Shown in pieces: positions 1 to 6,731 of a stretch of DNA of 7,459 bases. Position numbers and translations under genes: made by a program. The stretch spans positions 1 through 7,459 of the forward strand of contig CABTMH010000035.1 in assembly GCA_902485915.1 (NCBI GenBank), given 5' to 3'. Positions within the stretch are counted from its first letter, which is position 1; each line of letters starts with the position of its first letter. A model generated the notes under the pieces. The model had not been told where the DNA came from. It saw only the letters and a list, made by a program, of their open reading frames with translations, and did not search any database. The DNA comes from an uncultured Oribacterium sp. Its GTDB lineage: Bacteria; Bacillota; Clostridia; Lachnospirales; Lachnospiraceae.

Positions 1-354
1 AGCACGATCGGGATCGGTGCATCCCAGGGTAACTTCGAGCTCAATGTCTTCATGCCGGTGCTCGCCTACAACATGATGCAGTCCATCCGCCTCTTAAGCG
101 ACGGCATGGTCTCCTTCGAGCTCCATTGCGTCCGCGGAATCAAGGCGAAGAAGGAAAAAATGGATGAAAATCTCCGCAACTCGCTTATGCTTGTGACCTG
201 CCTGAGCCCGGTCATCGGCTACGAGAACGCGGCGGCCTGTGCGCATAAGGCCTTCGAGGAAAACACGACCCTGAAGGAAGCGGTACTCGCCCTCGGCTTC
301 CTGTCGGAGAGTGAGTATGATCAAACTGTACGTCCAGAGAAGATGGTAAATTAA
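1..354 (+). CDS. fumC: Class II fumarate hydratase, C-terminal part (5' end outside window)
   Basis: This is the last 117 residues of a fumarase/aspartase superfamily enzyme, open from base 1 to the TAA at 352-354. Class II fumarase interconverts fumarate and (S)-malate in the cytoplasm as an iron-independent homotetramer. Seen here: the conserved GNFELNVF stretch near the start of the fragment, then QSIRLLSDGM, the NSLMLVT and IGYENAA segments, and a C-terminal VRPEKMV that matches the usual end of FumC (VRPEQMV in Escherichia coli, from memory). Aspartase has clearly different residues at these points, so fumarase is preferred. The family signature loop (GSSxMPxKxNP) and the active-site His/Ser lie upstream, outside the window, so catalytic integrity cannot be judged. 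The malic enzyme gene begins 16 nt downstream, which suggests one operon. Confidence 0.9.
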   Translation, partial: STIGIGASQGNFELNVFMPVLAYNMMQSIRLLSDGMVSFELHCVRGIKAKKEKMDENLRNSLMLVTCLSPVIGYENAAACAHKAFEENTTLKEAVLALGFLSESEYDQTVRPEKMVN

Positions 355-370
355 TCAGGAGGATTTTAAG

Positions 371-1545
<1,175 letters not shown>

Positions 1546-1546
<1 letters not shown>

Positions 1547-1658
1547 GAGTTTGCATCGGCAAACTCCGGAACGACCTCCAGCAGAGCTGTGCTCTGCTCC
1601 CCGAAGGGGCTAAAGTCGGGCTTCCCCAGCCCGACTTTAGGGCTGTATAGCAGTTTGC
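1546..1658 (+). repeat. Structured intergenic block of perfect hairpins after the malic enzyme gene
   Basis: Four consecutive inverted repeats without mismatches: a 9-bp stem 1546-1554/1559-1567 with a 4-nt loop, beginning on the last base of the malic enzyme stop; an 8-bp stem 1580-1587/1591-1598 with a 3-nt loop; CCCC-GAA-GGGG at 1599-1609; and a 13-bp stem 1610-1622/1628-1640 with a 5-nt loop. In addition GCAAACT at 1559-1565 is complementary to AGTTTGC at 1652-1658, so the ends of the block can pair with each other instead of forming the first hairpin. No T-run follows any of these stems, so they are not classical terminators. Possible readings are a dispersed palindromic repeat (REP-like or MITE-like) or an RNA structure protecting the 3' end of the malic enzyme mRNA. 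Whether it is repeated elsewhere cannot be seen from one copy. Confidence 0.6.
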
Positions 1659-1681
1659 GATTAAAATTATATTTATGGAAG

Positions 1682-1712
1682 GGAACTGCCGAGTCGGCAG
1701 TTCCTCTTTTTT
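1682..1712 (+). terminator. Rho-independent terminator of the fumarase-malic enzyme unit
   Basis: GGAACTGCC (1682-1690) pairs perfectly with GGCAGTTCC (1696-1704) around the loop GAGTC, and is followed by TC and six T (1707-1712). It lies 136 nt after the malic enzyme stop, beyond the hairpin block. It separates region 1 from the transporter promoter at 1737. Confidence 0.88.
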
Positions 1713-1736
1713 AATTGATTTCCGAAAAACTCATGG

Positions 1737-1765
1737 TTGACATCACTGCTTTACCATGGTAGAGT
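1737..1765 (+). promoter_or_regulatory. Sigma-A type promoter of the amino acid ABC transporter, with a palindrome over the -10
   Basis: A consensus -35 TTGACA (1737-1742), a 17-nt spacer and a -10 TAGAGT (1760-1765, 4 of 6 consensus bases) predict a start of transcription near 1772 and a leader of about 70 nt. A perfect 10-bp palindrome, TACCATGGTA (1752-1761), overlaps the spacer and the first two bases of the -10. The half-site ATGGT/ACCAT recurs on both sides, at 1733-1737 and 1771-1775. That arrangement would suit an operator, but the regulator is not identifiable from this window. Confidence 0.72.
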
Positions 1766-1788
1766 GTTGAACCATAAAGAGGGTTTCA

Positions 1789-1827
1789 CGAGGGGCCTCT
1801 GGAGGCCGGCTCGTCGCACGGAAGTGC
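1789..1827 (+). promoter_or_regulatory. Two small hairpins in the leader just before the ribosome binding site
   Basis: GGCCTC (1794-1799) pairs with GAGGCC (1802-1807), and an outer CGAG (1789-1792) pairs with CTCG (1810-1813). Immediately downstream GCAC (1816-1819) pairs with GTGC (1824-1827) around a GGAA loop, which fits the GNRA tetraloop pattern. The second stem ends on the base before the AGGAGG ribosome binding site (1828-1833), leaving it exposed. This could stabilise the mRNA or aid initiation. I do not recognise a known riboswitch class, and the structure is short for one. Confidence 0.45.
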
Positions 1828-1841
1828 AGGAGGAGATAATT

Positions 1842-2747
1842 ATGAAGAAGACGTTAGCGATGATGACAGCAGCGATGATGGTAGCAGGTGCACTTGCTGG
1901 TTGCGGTTCGTCCAGCTCGACACCGGCGGCGACCACAGCAGCGGCGACCACAGCGGCAGCTACTGAGGCAGAGACAGATGTAACGACTGCTGCAGCCACC
2001 ACCGAGGCCGCAGGTGATACCGCAGCGGCAGCAGAGGGAACGGTGAAGACCCCGAGCGGCAAGTTCACCGTCGGCTTCGATCAGGAGTTCCCACCGATGG
2101 GCTTCGTCGGGGATGATGGACAGTTCACCGGTTTCGACCTCGACCTCGCGAAGGAAGTCGCTTCCCGTCTCGGCCTCGAGTTCGTACCGCAGCCGATCAA
2201 CTGGGATGCGAAGGATATGGAGCTGGAGTCCGGCAACATCGACTGTATCTGGAACGGATTTACGATGCAGGGCCGTGAGGATGCGTACACCTGGGTAGGC
2301 CCGTACATGGCGAACAATCAGGTATTCGTCGTGAATGCCGACAGTGAGATCGCATCGAAGGCAGACCTCGCAGGAAAGGCGGTGGAGGTTCAGAAGGATT
2401 CTTCGGGACTCGCTGCACTGCAGGGGGAGACAGAGCTCAGCGCGAGCTTCGGATCGATGACCGAGGTTGCGGACTACAACACGGCGCTCATGGATCTCGA
2501 GTCCGGTGCATGTGATGCGGTCTGCATGGACAGCATCGTCGCTGGATACCAGATCAAGTCTTCCGGCAAGGATATGAAGATCCTCGATGATACCCTCTCC
2601 GCAGAGGAGTACGGCATCGGCTTTAAGAAGGGCGAGGATGAGCTTGCGAAGGCTGTTTATGACACCCTCATGGAGATGAAGGACGACGGAACCATCGCGA
2701 AGATTTCGAACGACTGGTTCGGCTCCGACGTATTCACCCTGAAGTGA
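1842..2747 (+). CDS. Polar amino acid ABC transporter substrate-binding lipoprotein
   Basis: A 301-residue solute-binding protein of the SBP_bac_3 family, which captures an amino acid outside the membrane and delivers it to the permease encoded next. The start is set by AGGAGG at 1828-1833, 8 nt upstream of this ATG. The frame is open further upstream, but that part contains the promoter and has no ribosome binding site. The signal peptide ends in a lipobox, LAGC, with lipidated Cys21. Residues 22-66 are an Ala/Thr-rich linker. The family signature is GFDLDLAKEVA (97-107). FPPMGF (83-88) lies in the ligand cleft region, Arg145 (MQGRED) is the expected carboxylate contact and Asp230 (CMDS) the expected amine contact, both by family analogy. 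The ligand cannot be named; glutamine, arginine, histidine and cystine binders all share this fold. The permease and ATPase genes follow, completing one importer. Confidence 0.94.
   Translation: MKKTLAMMTAAMMVAGALAGCGSSSSTPAATTAAATTAAATEAETDVTTAAATTEAAGDTAAAAEGTVKTPSGKFTVGFDQEFPPMGFVGDDGQFTGFDLDLAKEVASRLGLEFVPQPINWDAKDMELESGNIDCIWNGFTMQGREDAYTWVGPYMANNQVFVVNADSEIASKADLAGKAVEVQKDSSGLAALQGETELSASFGSMTEVADYNTALMDLESGACDAVCMDSIVAGYQIKSSGKDMKILDDTLSAEEYGIGFKKGEDELAKAVYDTLMEMKDDGTIAKISNDWFGSDVFTLK
1926..1955 (+). repeat. 15-bp tandem duplication in the lipoprotein linker
   Basis: Two adjacent 15-bp units (1926-1940 and 1941-1955) differ at the last base only. They are in frame and encode AATTA twice (residues 29-38 of the lipoprotein). 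It is a coding microrepeat in a flexible linker, a plausible slippage site where length may vary between strains. Confidence 0.75.
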
Positions 2748-2766
2748 TACATGCGAGTGTAGACAT

Positions 2767-2798
2767 TGGACCTGATAGGAGAGCTCCTGTCAGGTTCA
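2767..2798 (+). promoter_or_regulatory. Intercistronic stem-loop between lipoprotein and permease genes
   Basis: A 15-bp stem (2767-2781 with 2784-2798), including two G-T pairs, lies 19 nt after the lipoprotein stop. The drawn loop is only 2 nt, so the last pair is probably open and the loop 4 nt. Downstream is T-rich but interrupted (TCTTTGTGTTT), weaker than the other terminators here. In binding-protein transporters such a structure commonly acts as a partial terminator or as a barrier to 3' decay, giving more binding protein than permease. That role is inferred. Confidence 0.6.
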
Positions 2799-2860
2799 TC
2801 TTTGTGTTTAGATATGATATGATAAAGACTGGTTGTTAAAACCATCAAATTTTGTTTTTT

Positions 2861-2865
2861 GGAGG
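2861..2865 (+). promoter_or_regulatory. Ribosome binding site that fixes the permease start at GTG 2873
   Basis: GGAGG ends 7 nt before GTG 2873. The longer alternative, TTG 2852, would put this motif inside the coding region and has no binding site of its own. Confidence 0.8.
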
Positions 2866-2872
2866 AATTACC

Positions 2873-3523
2873 GTGGCACTGTCACAGATCATCCTGGAAT
2901 TACTGAAGGGTCTTGGCGTTTCGGTCGAGATCTTCGCCATCACCCTGTTGTTCAGCCTGCCGCTGGGCCTGCTGGTTGCCTTCGGGCGTATGTCGAAAAA
3001 CGGCGTCGTGAGCGGACTCACGAAGGCCTACATCTCCATCATGCGTGGTACCCCGCTGATGCTGCAGCTCTTCGTCGTGTATTACGGTCCGTACTACCTC
3101 TGTCACATCAAGCTGAGCCCGACCTACCGTAATTCCGCCGTCTACATCGGCTTCATCATCAACTACGCCGCCTACTTCGCGGAGATCTACCGCTCGGGTA
3201 TCCAGTCCATGCCAGTCGGACAGTACGAGGCCGCCGACATCCTCGGCTATACCCGTGTGCAGAGCTTCTTCCGTATCATCCTGCCGCAGGTGCTGAAGCG
3301 CATCCTTCCGTCCATCACGAACGAGGTCATCACCCTCGTCAAGGACACCTCGCTCGCGTTCTCCATCTCGGTCATGGAGATGTTCACGAAGGCGAAGGCC
3401 CTGTCGTCCAGCCAGACCTCGATGACCCCGCTCATCGTCGCCGGCGTGTTCTACTATGTCTTTAACTTCATCGTCGCCTTCCTCATGGAGCGCATCGAGA
3501 AGAAGATGAACTACTATAAGTAA
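2873..3523 (+). CDS. Polar amino acid ABC transporter permease
   Basis: A 216-residue inner membrane permease of the HisM/GlnP type, which forms the transmembrane channel for the amino acid delivered by the upstream lipoprotein. The GTG start is chosen for the GGAGG at 2861-2865. Hydrophobic segments are visible at the N-terminus (VEIFAITLLFSLPLGLLVAF), around FVVYYGPYYL, in VYIGFIINYAAYF, and near the C-terminus (IVAGVFYYVFNFIVAFL). RGTPLMLQLF is the family block after the first helices. The cytoplasmic EAA loop, which docks the ATPase, is present as QYEAADILGYTRVQSFFRI, with the invariant Gly and a following ILPQ. The C-terminal ERIEKK is typical of the family. Length is normal. Its stop overlaps the ribosome binding site of the ATPase gene, so the two are probably translated together. 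Confidence 0.94.
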   Translation: MALSQIILELLKGLGVSVEIFAITLLFSLPLGLLVAFGRMSKNGVVSGLTKAYISIMRGTPLMLQLFVVYYGPYYLCHIKLSPTYRNSAVYIGFIINYAAYFAEIYRSGIQSMPVGQYEAADILGYTRVQSFFRIILPQVLKRILPSITNEVITLVKDTSLAFSISVMEMFTKAKALSSSQTSMTPLIVAGVFYYVFNFIVAFLMERIEKKMNYYK

Positions 3524-3534
3524 GGAGGTACGTG

Positions 3535-4299
3535 ATGAATCTGCTCGAAATGAAAAACGTGAAGAAAAGCTTCGGCGACCTCCAAGTCCTGAAGGACATC
3601 AGCCTGACCGTCGCGGATGGCGAGATCGTGTCGATCATCGGCCCGTCCGGTTCCGGCAAGTCCACCCTGCTTCGCTGCGCCACTCTGCTCGAAACGATGG
3701 ACGCCGGTACACTGAAGTATGAGGATACGGTGGTTGCGGACAATGCTTCCGACGGGCGTGCAGCATACGCCGATAAGGAAACACTCCGGAAGATCAAGCA
3801 GGTCTACGGCCTCGTCTTCCAGCAGTTTAACCTCTTCCCACACTGGAATGTGCTTCAGAACGTGACCGACGCGGTCATCCATGTGCAGAAGAAGTCCCGG
3901 GAGGAGGCAGAGAAGATCGGCCGTGAGCTCCTCGAGAAGATGGGCCTCGCGGATAAGGAGAAGTACTATCCTTACCAGCTCTCCGGCGGACAGCAGCAGC
4001 GTGTCGCCATCGCCCGCGCCCTGGCGCTGAACCCGAAGGTTCTTTTCTTTGATGAGCCGACCAGCGCCCTCGATCCGGAGCTCACCGGGGAAGTCCTGAA
4101 GGTCATCAAGTCCCTGAAGGATCTCCACATCGCGATGGTGATCGTCACCCACGAGATGGCCTTCGCCCGCGACATCTCTGATAAGGTCATCTTCATGGCC
4201 GACGGTGTGATCGTCGAAGAAGGCAGCCCGGAGCACGTATTCAACTCCGAGAACGAACGCATGCAGAGCTTCCTCGGACGATACAAGAACATACTGTAA
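3535..4299 (+). CDS. Polar amino acid ABC transporter ATP-binding protein
   Basis: A 254-residue cytoplasmic ATPase that powers import through the permease encoded 11 nt upstream. All nucleotide-binding motifs are intact: Walker A GPSGSGKST (36-44), Q-loop FQQFN (95-99), ABC signature LSGGQQQR (149-156), Walker B VLFFDE (169-174) with catalytic Glu174, D-loop SALD (177-180), and switch His206 in VTHEM. The start is the ATG at 3535, since AAGGAGG (3522-3528) lies 6 nt before it; the GTG at 3532 in the same frame is only 3 nt from that motif. It resembles GlnQ/HisP-type ATPases. A strong terminator closes the transcription unit just downstream. Two domains of this type normally pair with two permease subunits, and since only one permease gene is present the channel is probably a homodimer. 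Confidence 0.96.
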   Translation: MNLLEMKNVKKSFGDLQVLKDISLTVADGEIVSIIGPSGSGKSTLLRCATLLETMDAGTLKYEDTVVADNASDGRAAYADKETLRKIKQVYGLVFQQFNLFPHWNVLQNVTDAVIHVQKKSREEAEKIGRELLEKMGLADKEKYYPYQLSGGQQQRVAIARALALNPKVLFFDEPTSALDPELTGEVLKVIKSLKDLHIAMVIVTHEMAFARDISDKVIFMADGVIVEEGSPEHVFNSENERMQSFLGRYKNIL

Positions 4300-4306
4300 G
4301 AAGACG

Positions 4307-4336
4307 CAGCACCCGGGATACGGGTGCTGTTTTTTT
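4307..4336 (+). terminator. Rho-independent terminator of the ABC transporter operon
   Basis: CAGCACCCG (4307-4315) pairs perfectly with CGGGTGCTG (4321-4329) around the loop GGATA, followed by seven T (4330-4336). It begins 8 nt after the ATPase stop. Confidence 0.95.
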
Positions 4337-4419
4337 AAATAAGTGTTTCTGCCCCACCGAGCTAGGAGTGAAGAGTAAGCAAAATAGTGACATTTATGAA
4401 TCGGCATGTCTGAAATCTA

Positions 4420-4448
4420 TTGACAGGTAACCGTTCGGTAACTATACT
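4420..4448 (+). promoter_or_regulatory. Promoter of the TetR regulator gene
   Basis: Consensus -35 TTGACA (4420-4425), exactly 17 nt of spacer, then -10 TATACT (4443-4448, 5 of 6). Predicted transcription starts near 4455, inside the downstream half of the inverted repeat. By sequence this is the strongest promoter in the window, as expected for a gene held down by a repressor. Confidence 0.85.
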
Positions 4449-4468
4449 TAGAGTTACCGAACGATTAC
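4427..4468 (+). promoter_or_regulatory. Candidate TetR operator: paired 17-bp inverted repeat around the -10
   Basis: Bases 4427-4443 and 4452-4468 are inverted repeats of 17 bp with one mismatch; the inner 12 bp (4432-4443 with 4452-4463) are perfect. Each arm is itself nearly palindromic (the GTTACCGAACG motif with a second half-site), so this can be read as two similar 16-bp operators about 26 bp apart, centre to centre. One fills the -35/-10 spacer and the other covers the transcription start. Occupancy would block RNA polymerase. Autoregulation by the adjacent TetR protein is inferred from position. Confidence 0.78.
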
Positions 4469-4488
4469 TTTTTATAAGGAGATGGATG

Positions 4489-5109
4489 ATGGCGGAAGGT
4501 ACGAAGGAACGGATTTTAGACATTGCACTTGAGCTGTTTGCGCAGAATGGATACCTGGGCACGTCGATGAGCGATATCGCGAAGCAGCTGGGATTTACGA
4601 AAGCGGCGCTGTATAAGCATTACGCCAGTAAGCAGGAGATTCTGGATCAGATCGTGGAGCGAATGAACCGGATGGATTATGAGCGTGCAGAAGAGTATGA
4701 GATGCCGGAAACGGAGCCGGACGGGTTCGCGGAAGCGTATATGCATACGCCGATCGAGAAGATTCGGATATACAGCCTGGCGCAGTTTGATCACTGGACG
4801 AAGGAAACATTCTCCGCAAATTTCCGTAAGATGCTGACGCTGGAGCAGTATCGTGACCCGAAGCTGGCGCAGCTCCACCACGATTATCTGGCAGGCGGAC
4901 CGCTGGAGTACATGGCGGCGATCTTTCGTAAGCTGGCAGATTCGGATGAGGAAGCGATGCAGCTCGCACTGGATTTTTACGGGCCGATGTATCTGCTCTA
5001 CAGTGTCTACGATGGTGCGGAAGATAAGGCGTCTGTTGCGCCACTGCTGGATGCCCATATCCGGCGGTTTATTGCGATAGTTGAATCCAAATATAGAAAG
5101 AATGAGTGA
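4489..5109 (+). CDS. TetR/AcrR family transcriptional regulator
   Basis: A 206-residue one-component regulator. The N-terminal DNA-binding domain (about residues 5-50) has the typical pattern: RILDIALELFAQNGYLGTSM, then the helix-turn-helix around 26-45 with DIAKQLGFTKAALYKHYASK. The rest is a helical ligand-binding and dimerisation domain without recognisable ligand motifs. The start is ATG 4489, 7 nt after AAGGAG (4476-4481); ATG 4486 in the same frame is only 4 nt away and less likely, and the frame upstream of that contains the promoter. A near-perfect double operator overlaps its promoter. Three genes for a flavoprotein, a GNAT-type enzyme and a hydrolase follow on the same strand, and they are the natural candidates for its regulon. 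The inducer is unknown. It uses ATT, CGG and TTT more freely than the transporter genes, which favour ATC, CTC and GTC. Confidence 0.93.
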   Translation: MAEGTKERILDIALELFAQNGYLGTSMSDIAKQLGFTKAALYKHYASKQEILDQIVERMNRMDYERAEEYEMPETEPDGFAEAYMHTPIEKIRIYSLAQFDHWTKETFSANFRKMLTLEQYRDPKLAQLHHDYLAGGPLEYMAAIFRKLADSDEEAMQLALDFYGPMYLLYSVYDGAEDKASVAPLLDAHIRRFIAIVESKYRKNE

Positions 5110-5140
5110 ATAGCCTGGAAGATGGCGAAGAAATAAAGCA

Positions 5141-5171
5141 TTGATTCTGATTTTATAGAAATAATCATAAT
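5141..5171 (+). promoter_or_regulatory. Weak possible promoter ahead of the flavoprotein gene
   Basis: TTGATT (5141-5146) and CATAAT (5166-5171) resemble -35 and -10 boxes, but the 19-nt spacer is long. The 106-nt gap after the TetR gene leaves room for a separate promoter. No copy of the TetR operator motif is visible here, so read-through from 4443 is equally possible. Confidence 0.25.
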
Positions 5172-5215
5172 GAGTCACGAAGCTGCCACAGAGCACTTGA
5201 AGAAGGAATAAAAAT

Positions 5216-5917
5216 ATGAACATTACCGTGATTTATGCCACAGGGCGGAAGAAGCCGTCGTGCAGCTATAACATTGCCCAACTGCTTATAAAGGAACTTT
5301 TAACGGACGGTAAGCTTTTCGAGTTTCAGCTCCCGCAGGATATGCCCCATATCTGCGTGGGATGCTATGCCTGCATCAACGGGCAGGAACAGAGCTGTGG
5401 CGGAGCAGCGGCTCTTGCACCGATCCTGCGCGCGATGGAACAGTCCGAGCTGATCATTTTCTGCACACCGACCTATGTGTATCATGTTCCGGGGCAGATG
5501 AAAACGCTGCTGGATCATTTCGGATACCGCTGGATGGTTCACCGCCCGGACCTGACTTTTATGAAGAAGCAGGCCGTCATCATCAACACCGCCGCAGGTG
5601 GCGGTATGCGATCGACCGTCCGGGATATCAAAGACAGCACGGACTACTGGGGAATCGCGAGAACGCACATCCTCTCGCAGGCCGTGTGGGGGCACGACTG
5701 GACGAATCTGCCGGCATCATTCCGCAAATCGGCAGAAAAGAAGGTCAGGCGGACAGCCCGAAATGTCCGACGCAGAGCCAGACATCTGACACCATCCCTT
5801 AAAGTGAGATGCCTGTTCAGGCTCTATCAGCTTCTGCACAGGAAACAGAAAATGTCAGCGGTCGATGACGCCTATTGGCTGGAAAAAGGGTATGTCACGG
5901 GGAAGCCGTGGAAGTAA
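5216..5917 (+). CDS. Flavodoxin-fold NAD(P)H-dependent FMN oxidoreductase family protein
   Basis: A 233-residue cytoplasmic protein. The N-terminal part has the flavodoxin-like layout: first strand MNITVIYATG (1-10) leading into the phosphate-binding loop GRKKPSCSYN, a cysteine motif CVGCYAC (47-53), the strand ELIIFCTPTYVYHVPGQMK (78-96) that packs on the flavin, and AVIINTAAGGG (120-130). This is the pattern of the NADPH-dependent FMN reductase and iron-sulfur flavoprotein group. A further Cys at 61 follows the motif, but a cluster cannot be claimed from the sequence. Residues 169-210 are very rich in Arg and Lys, and the protein ends with YWLEKGYVTGKPW, resembling the C-terminal tail of family members. 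AAGGA at 5203-5207 lies 8 nt before the start. The substrate is unknown; a quinone, nitro compound or electrophile would be usual for a TetR-linked flavoprotein. Confidence 0.85.
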   Translation: MNITVIYATGRKKPSCSYNIAQLLIKELLTDGKLFEFQLPQDMPHICVGCYACINGQEQSCGGAAALAPILRAMEQSELIIFCTPTYVYHVPGQMKTLLDHFGYRWMVHRPDLTFMKKQAVIINTAAGGGMRSTVRDIKDSTDYWGIARTHILSQAVWGHDWTNLPASFRKSAEKKVRRTARNVRRRARHLTPSLKVRCLFRLYQLLHRKQKMSAVDDAYWLEKGYVTGKPWK

Positions 5918-5963
5918 AACCATTGATAAATGGAAAAAATATGTCAGATTGGAGGGATGACGG

Positions 5964-6710
5964 ATGAACTATATTCGGGTTACAAAAGAAAATATTGATA
6001 AGGAACATATCTGCTGCGCAATGTCCGGCAAGCAGAGCGTCGCAAAAAAGGAATGGCTGCGGCAGCGCTTTGATGACGGACTTGTTTTCTATCGCAGTGA
6101 AGAACGCGGTAAATGCTTTATCGAATACATTCCGGCTGAAAACGCATGGGTGCCTATTGAGGCAGACGGATATCTCTACATTAACTGCCTCTGGGTATCC
6201 GGCTCCATGAAGGGACATGGATACTCAAATGATCTGCTGGAGGCGTGCATCCGCGATGCCAGGGCGCAGGAGAAGAACGGCATTTGTATTCTGTGCGCGG
6301 AGGGCCGGAAGCGGGAGTTTCTGGCTGATCCGAAGTTCCTGACCTATAAGGGGTTTCGTGTGGCAGATATCTCCGACTGCGGAATCAATCTCATGTACCA
6401 TCCCCTTGCAGATAATGCAGCGCCACCGAGATTCAAGGACTGCGCGCGACACCCGAGGGTGGAGGAGAGTGGATTCGTCCTCTACTACACCGACCAGTGC
6501 CCGTTCACATACTATTGGGTACCGAAAGTGCTTGAAATCGCCGAGGAGTACAACATCCCGTTCAAGGCCATCCATATCACTGACAGAGAAGCCGCCCAGA
6601 ACGTGCCCGCGCCGGTCACCACCTACGCCCTGTTCCGGGACGGACAGTTCCTGACACAGGGCATACTGTCTGATAAAAAATTCAGGAAACTGGCAGGGAT
6701 TTCGGAGTAG
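5964..6710 (+). CDS. GNAT acetyltransferase fused to a YoaP-type C-terminal domain
   Basis: A 248-residue two-domain protein similar in length and layout to Bacillus subtilis YoaP. Residues 1-145 form a GNAT fold: LYINCLWVSGSMKGHGYSN covers the central strand and the acetyl-CoA pyrophosphate loop (G84-H-G86, with the usual preceding Arg/Gln replaced by Ser81), and DPKFLTYKGFRVAD (122-135) is the last conserved segment. Residues about 165-245 are the YoaP domain. They begin with FVLYYTDQCPFTYYW, then a helix, then PAPVTTYALFRDGQF, which looks like a thioredoxin fold with Cys179 in the active-site position and a cis-Pro-like loop at 216-218; that structural reading is inference. GGAGG (5951-5955) lies 8 nt before the start. 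The gene follows the flavoprotein gene after 46 nt without a terminator. The acetylation target is unknown. Confidence 0.87.
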   Translation: MNYIRVTKENIDKEHICCAMSGKQSVAKKEWLRQRFDDGLVFYRSEERGKCFIEYIPAENAWVPIEADGYLYINCLWVSGSMKGHGYSNDLLEACIRDARAQEKNGICILCAEGRKREFLADPKFLTYKGFRVADISDCGINLMYHPLADNAAPPRFKDCARHPRVEESGFVLYYTDQCPFTYYWVPKVLEIAEEYNIPFKAIHITDREAAQNVPAPVTTYALFRDGQFLTQGILSDKKFRKLAGISE

Positions 6711-6731
6711 ATTTCAGAAAGAATAAGATAA

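Noticed and set aside
1737..1841. N-terminal extension of the lipoprotein from TTG 1737
   Set aside because: The TTG is the -35 box of the promoter, and the extension has no ribosome binding site and would bury the signal peptide.
2804..2860. Separate promoter for the permease (TATGATATGAT-like sequence near 2813) and a small hairpin 2830-2844 followed by T-rich sequence
   Set aside because: No -35 box at a workable distance, and the 5-bp stem is too short for a credible terminator.
3514..4407. Long antisense open frame of 297 codons on the - strand
   Set aside because: It lies over the ATPase gene, whose motifs are all intact, contains the terminator region, and shows no recognisable domain; it is a product of the skewed codon use.
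4516..5223. Antisense open frame of 235 codons on the - strand
   Set aside because: It mirrors the TetR gene and gives a low-complexity Leu/Arg/His-rich product with no family resemblance.
5922..5935. Small hairpin CCATT-GATA-AATGG after the flavoprotein gene
   Set aside because: Only 5 bp of mostly A-T pairs, followed by A rather than T; not a terminator.
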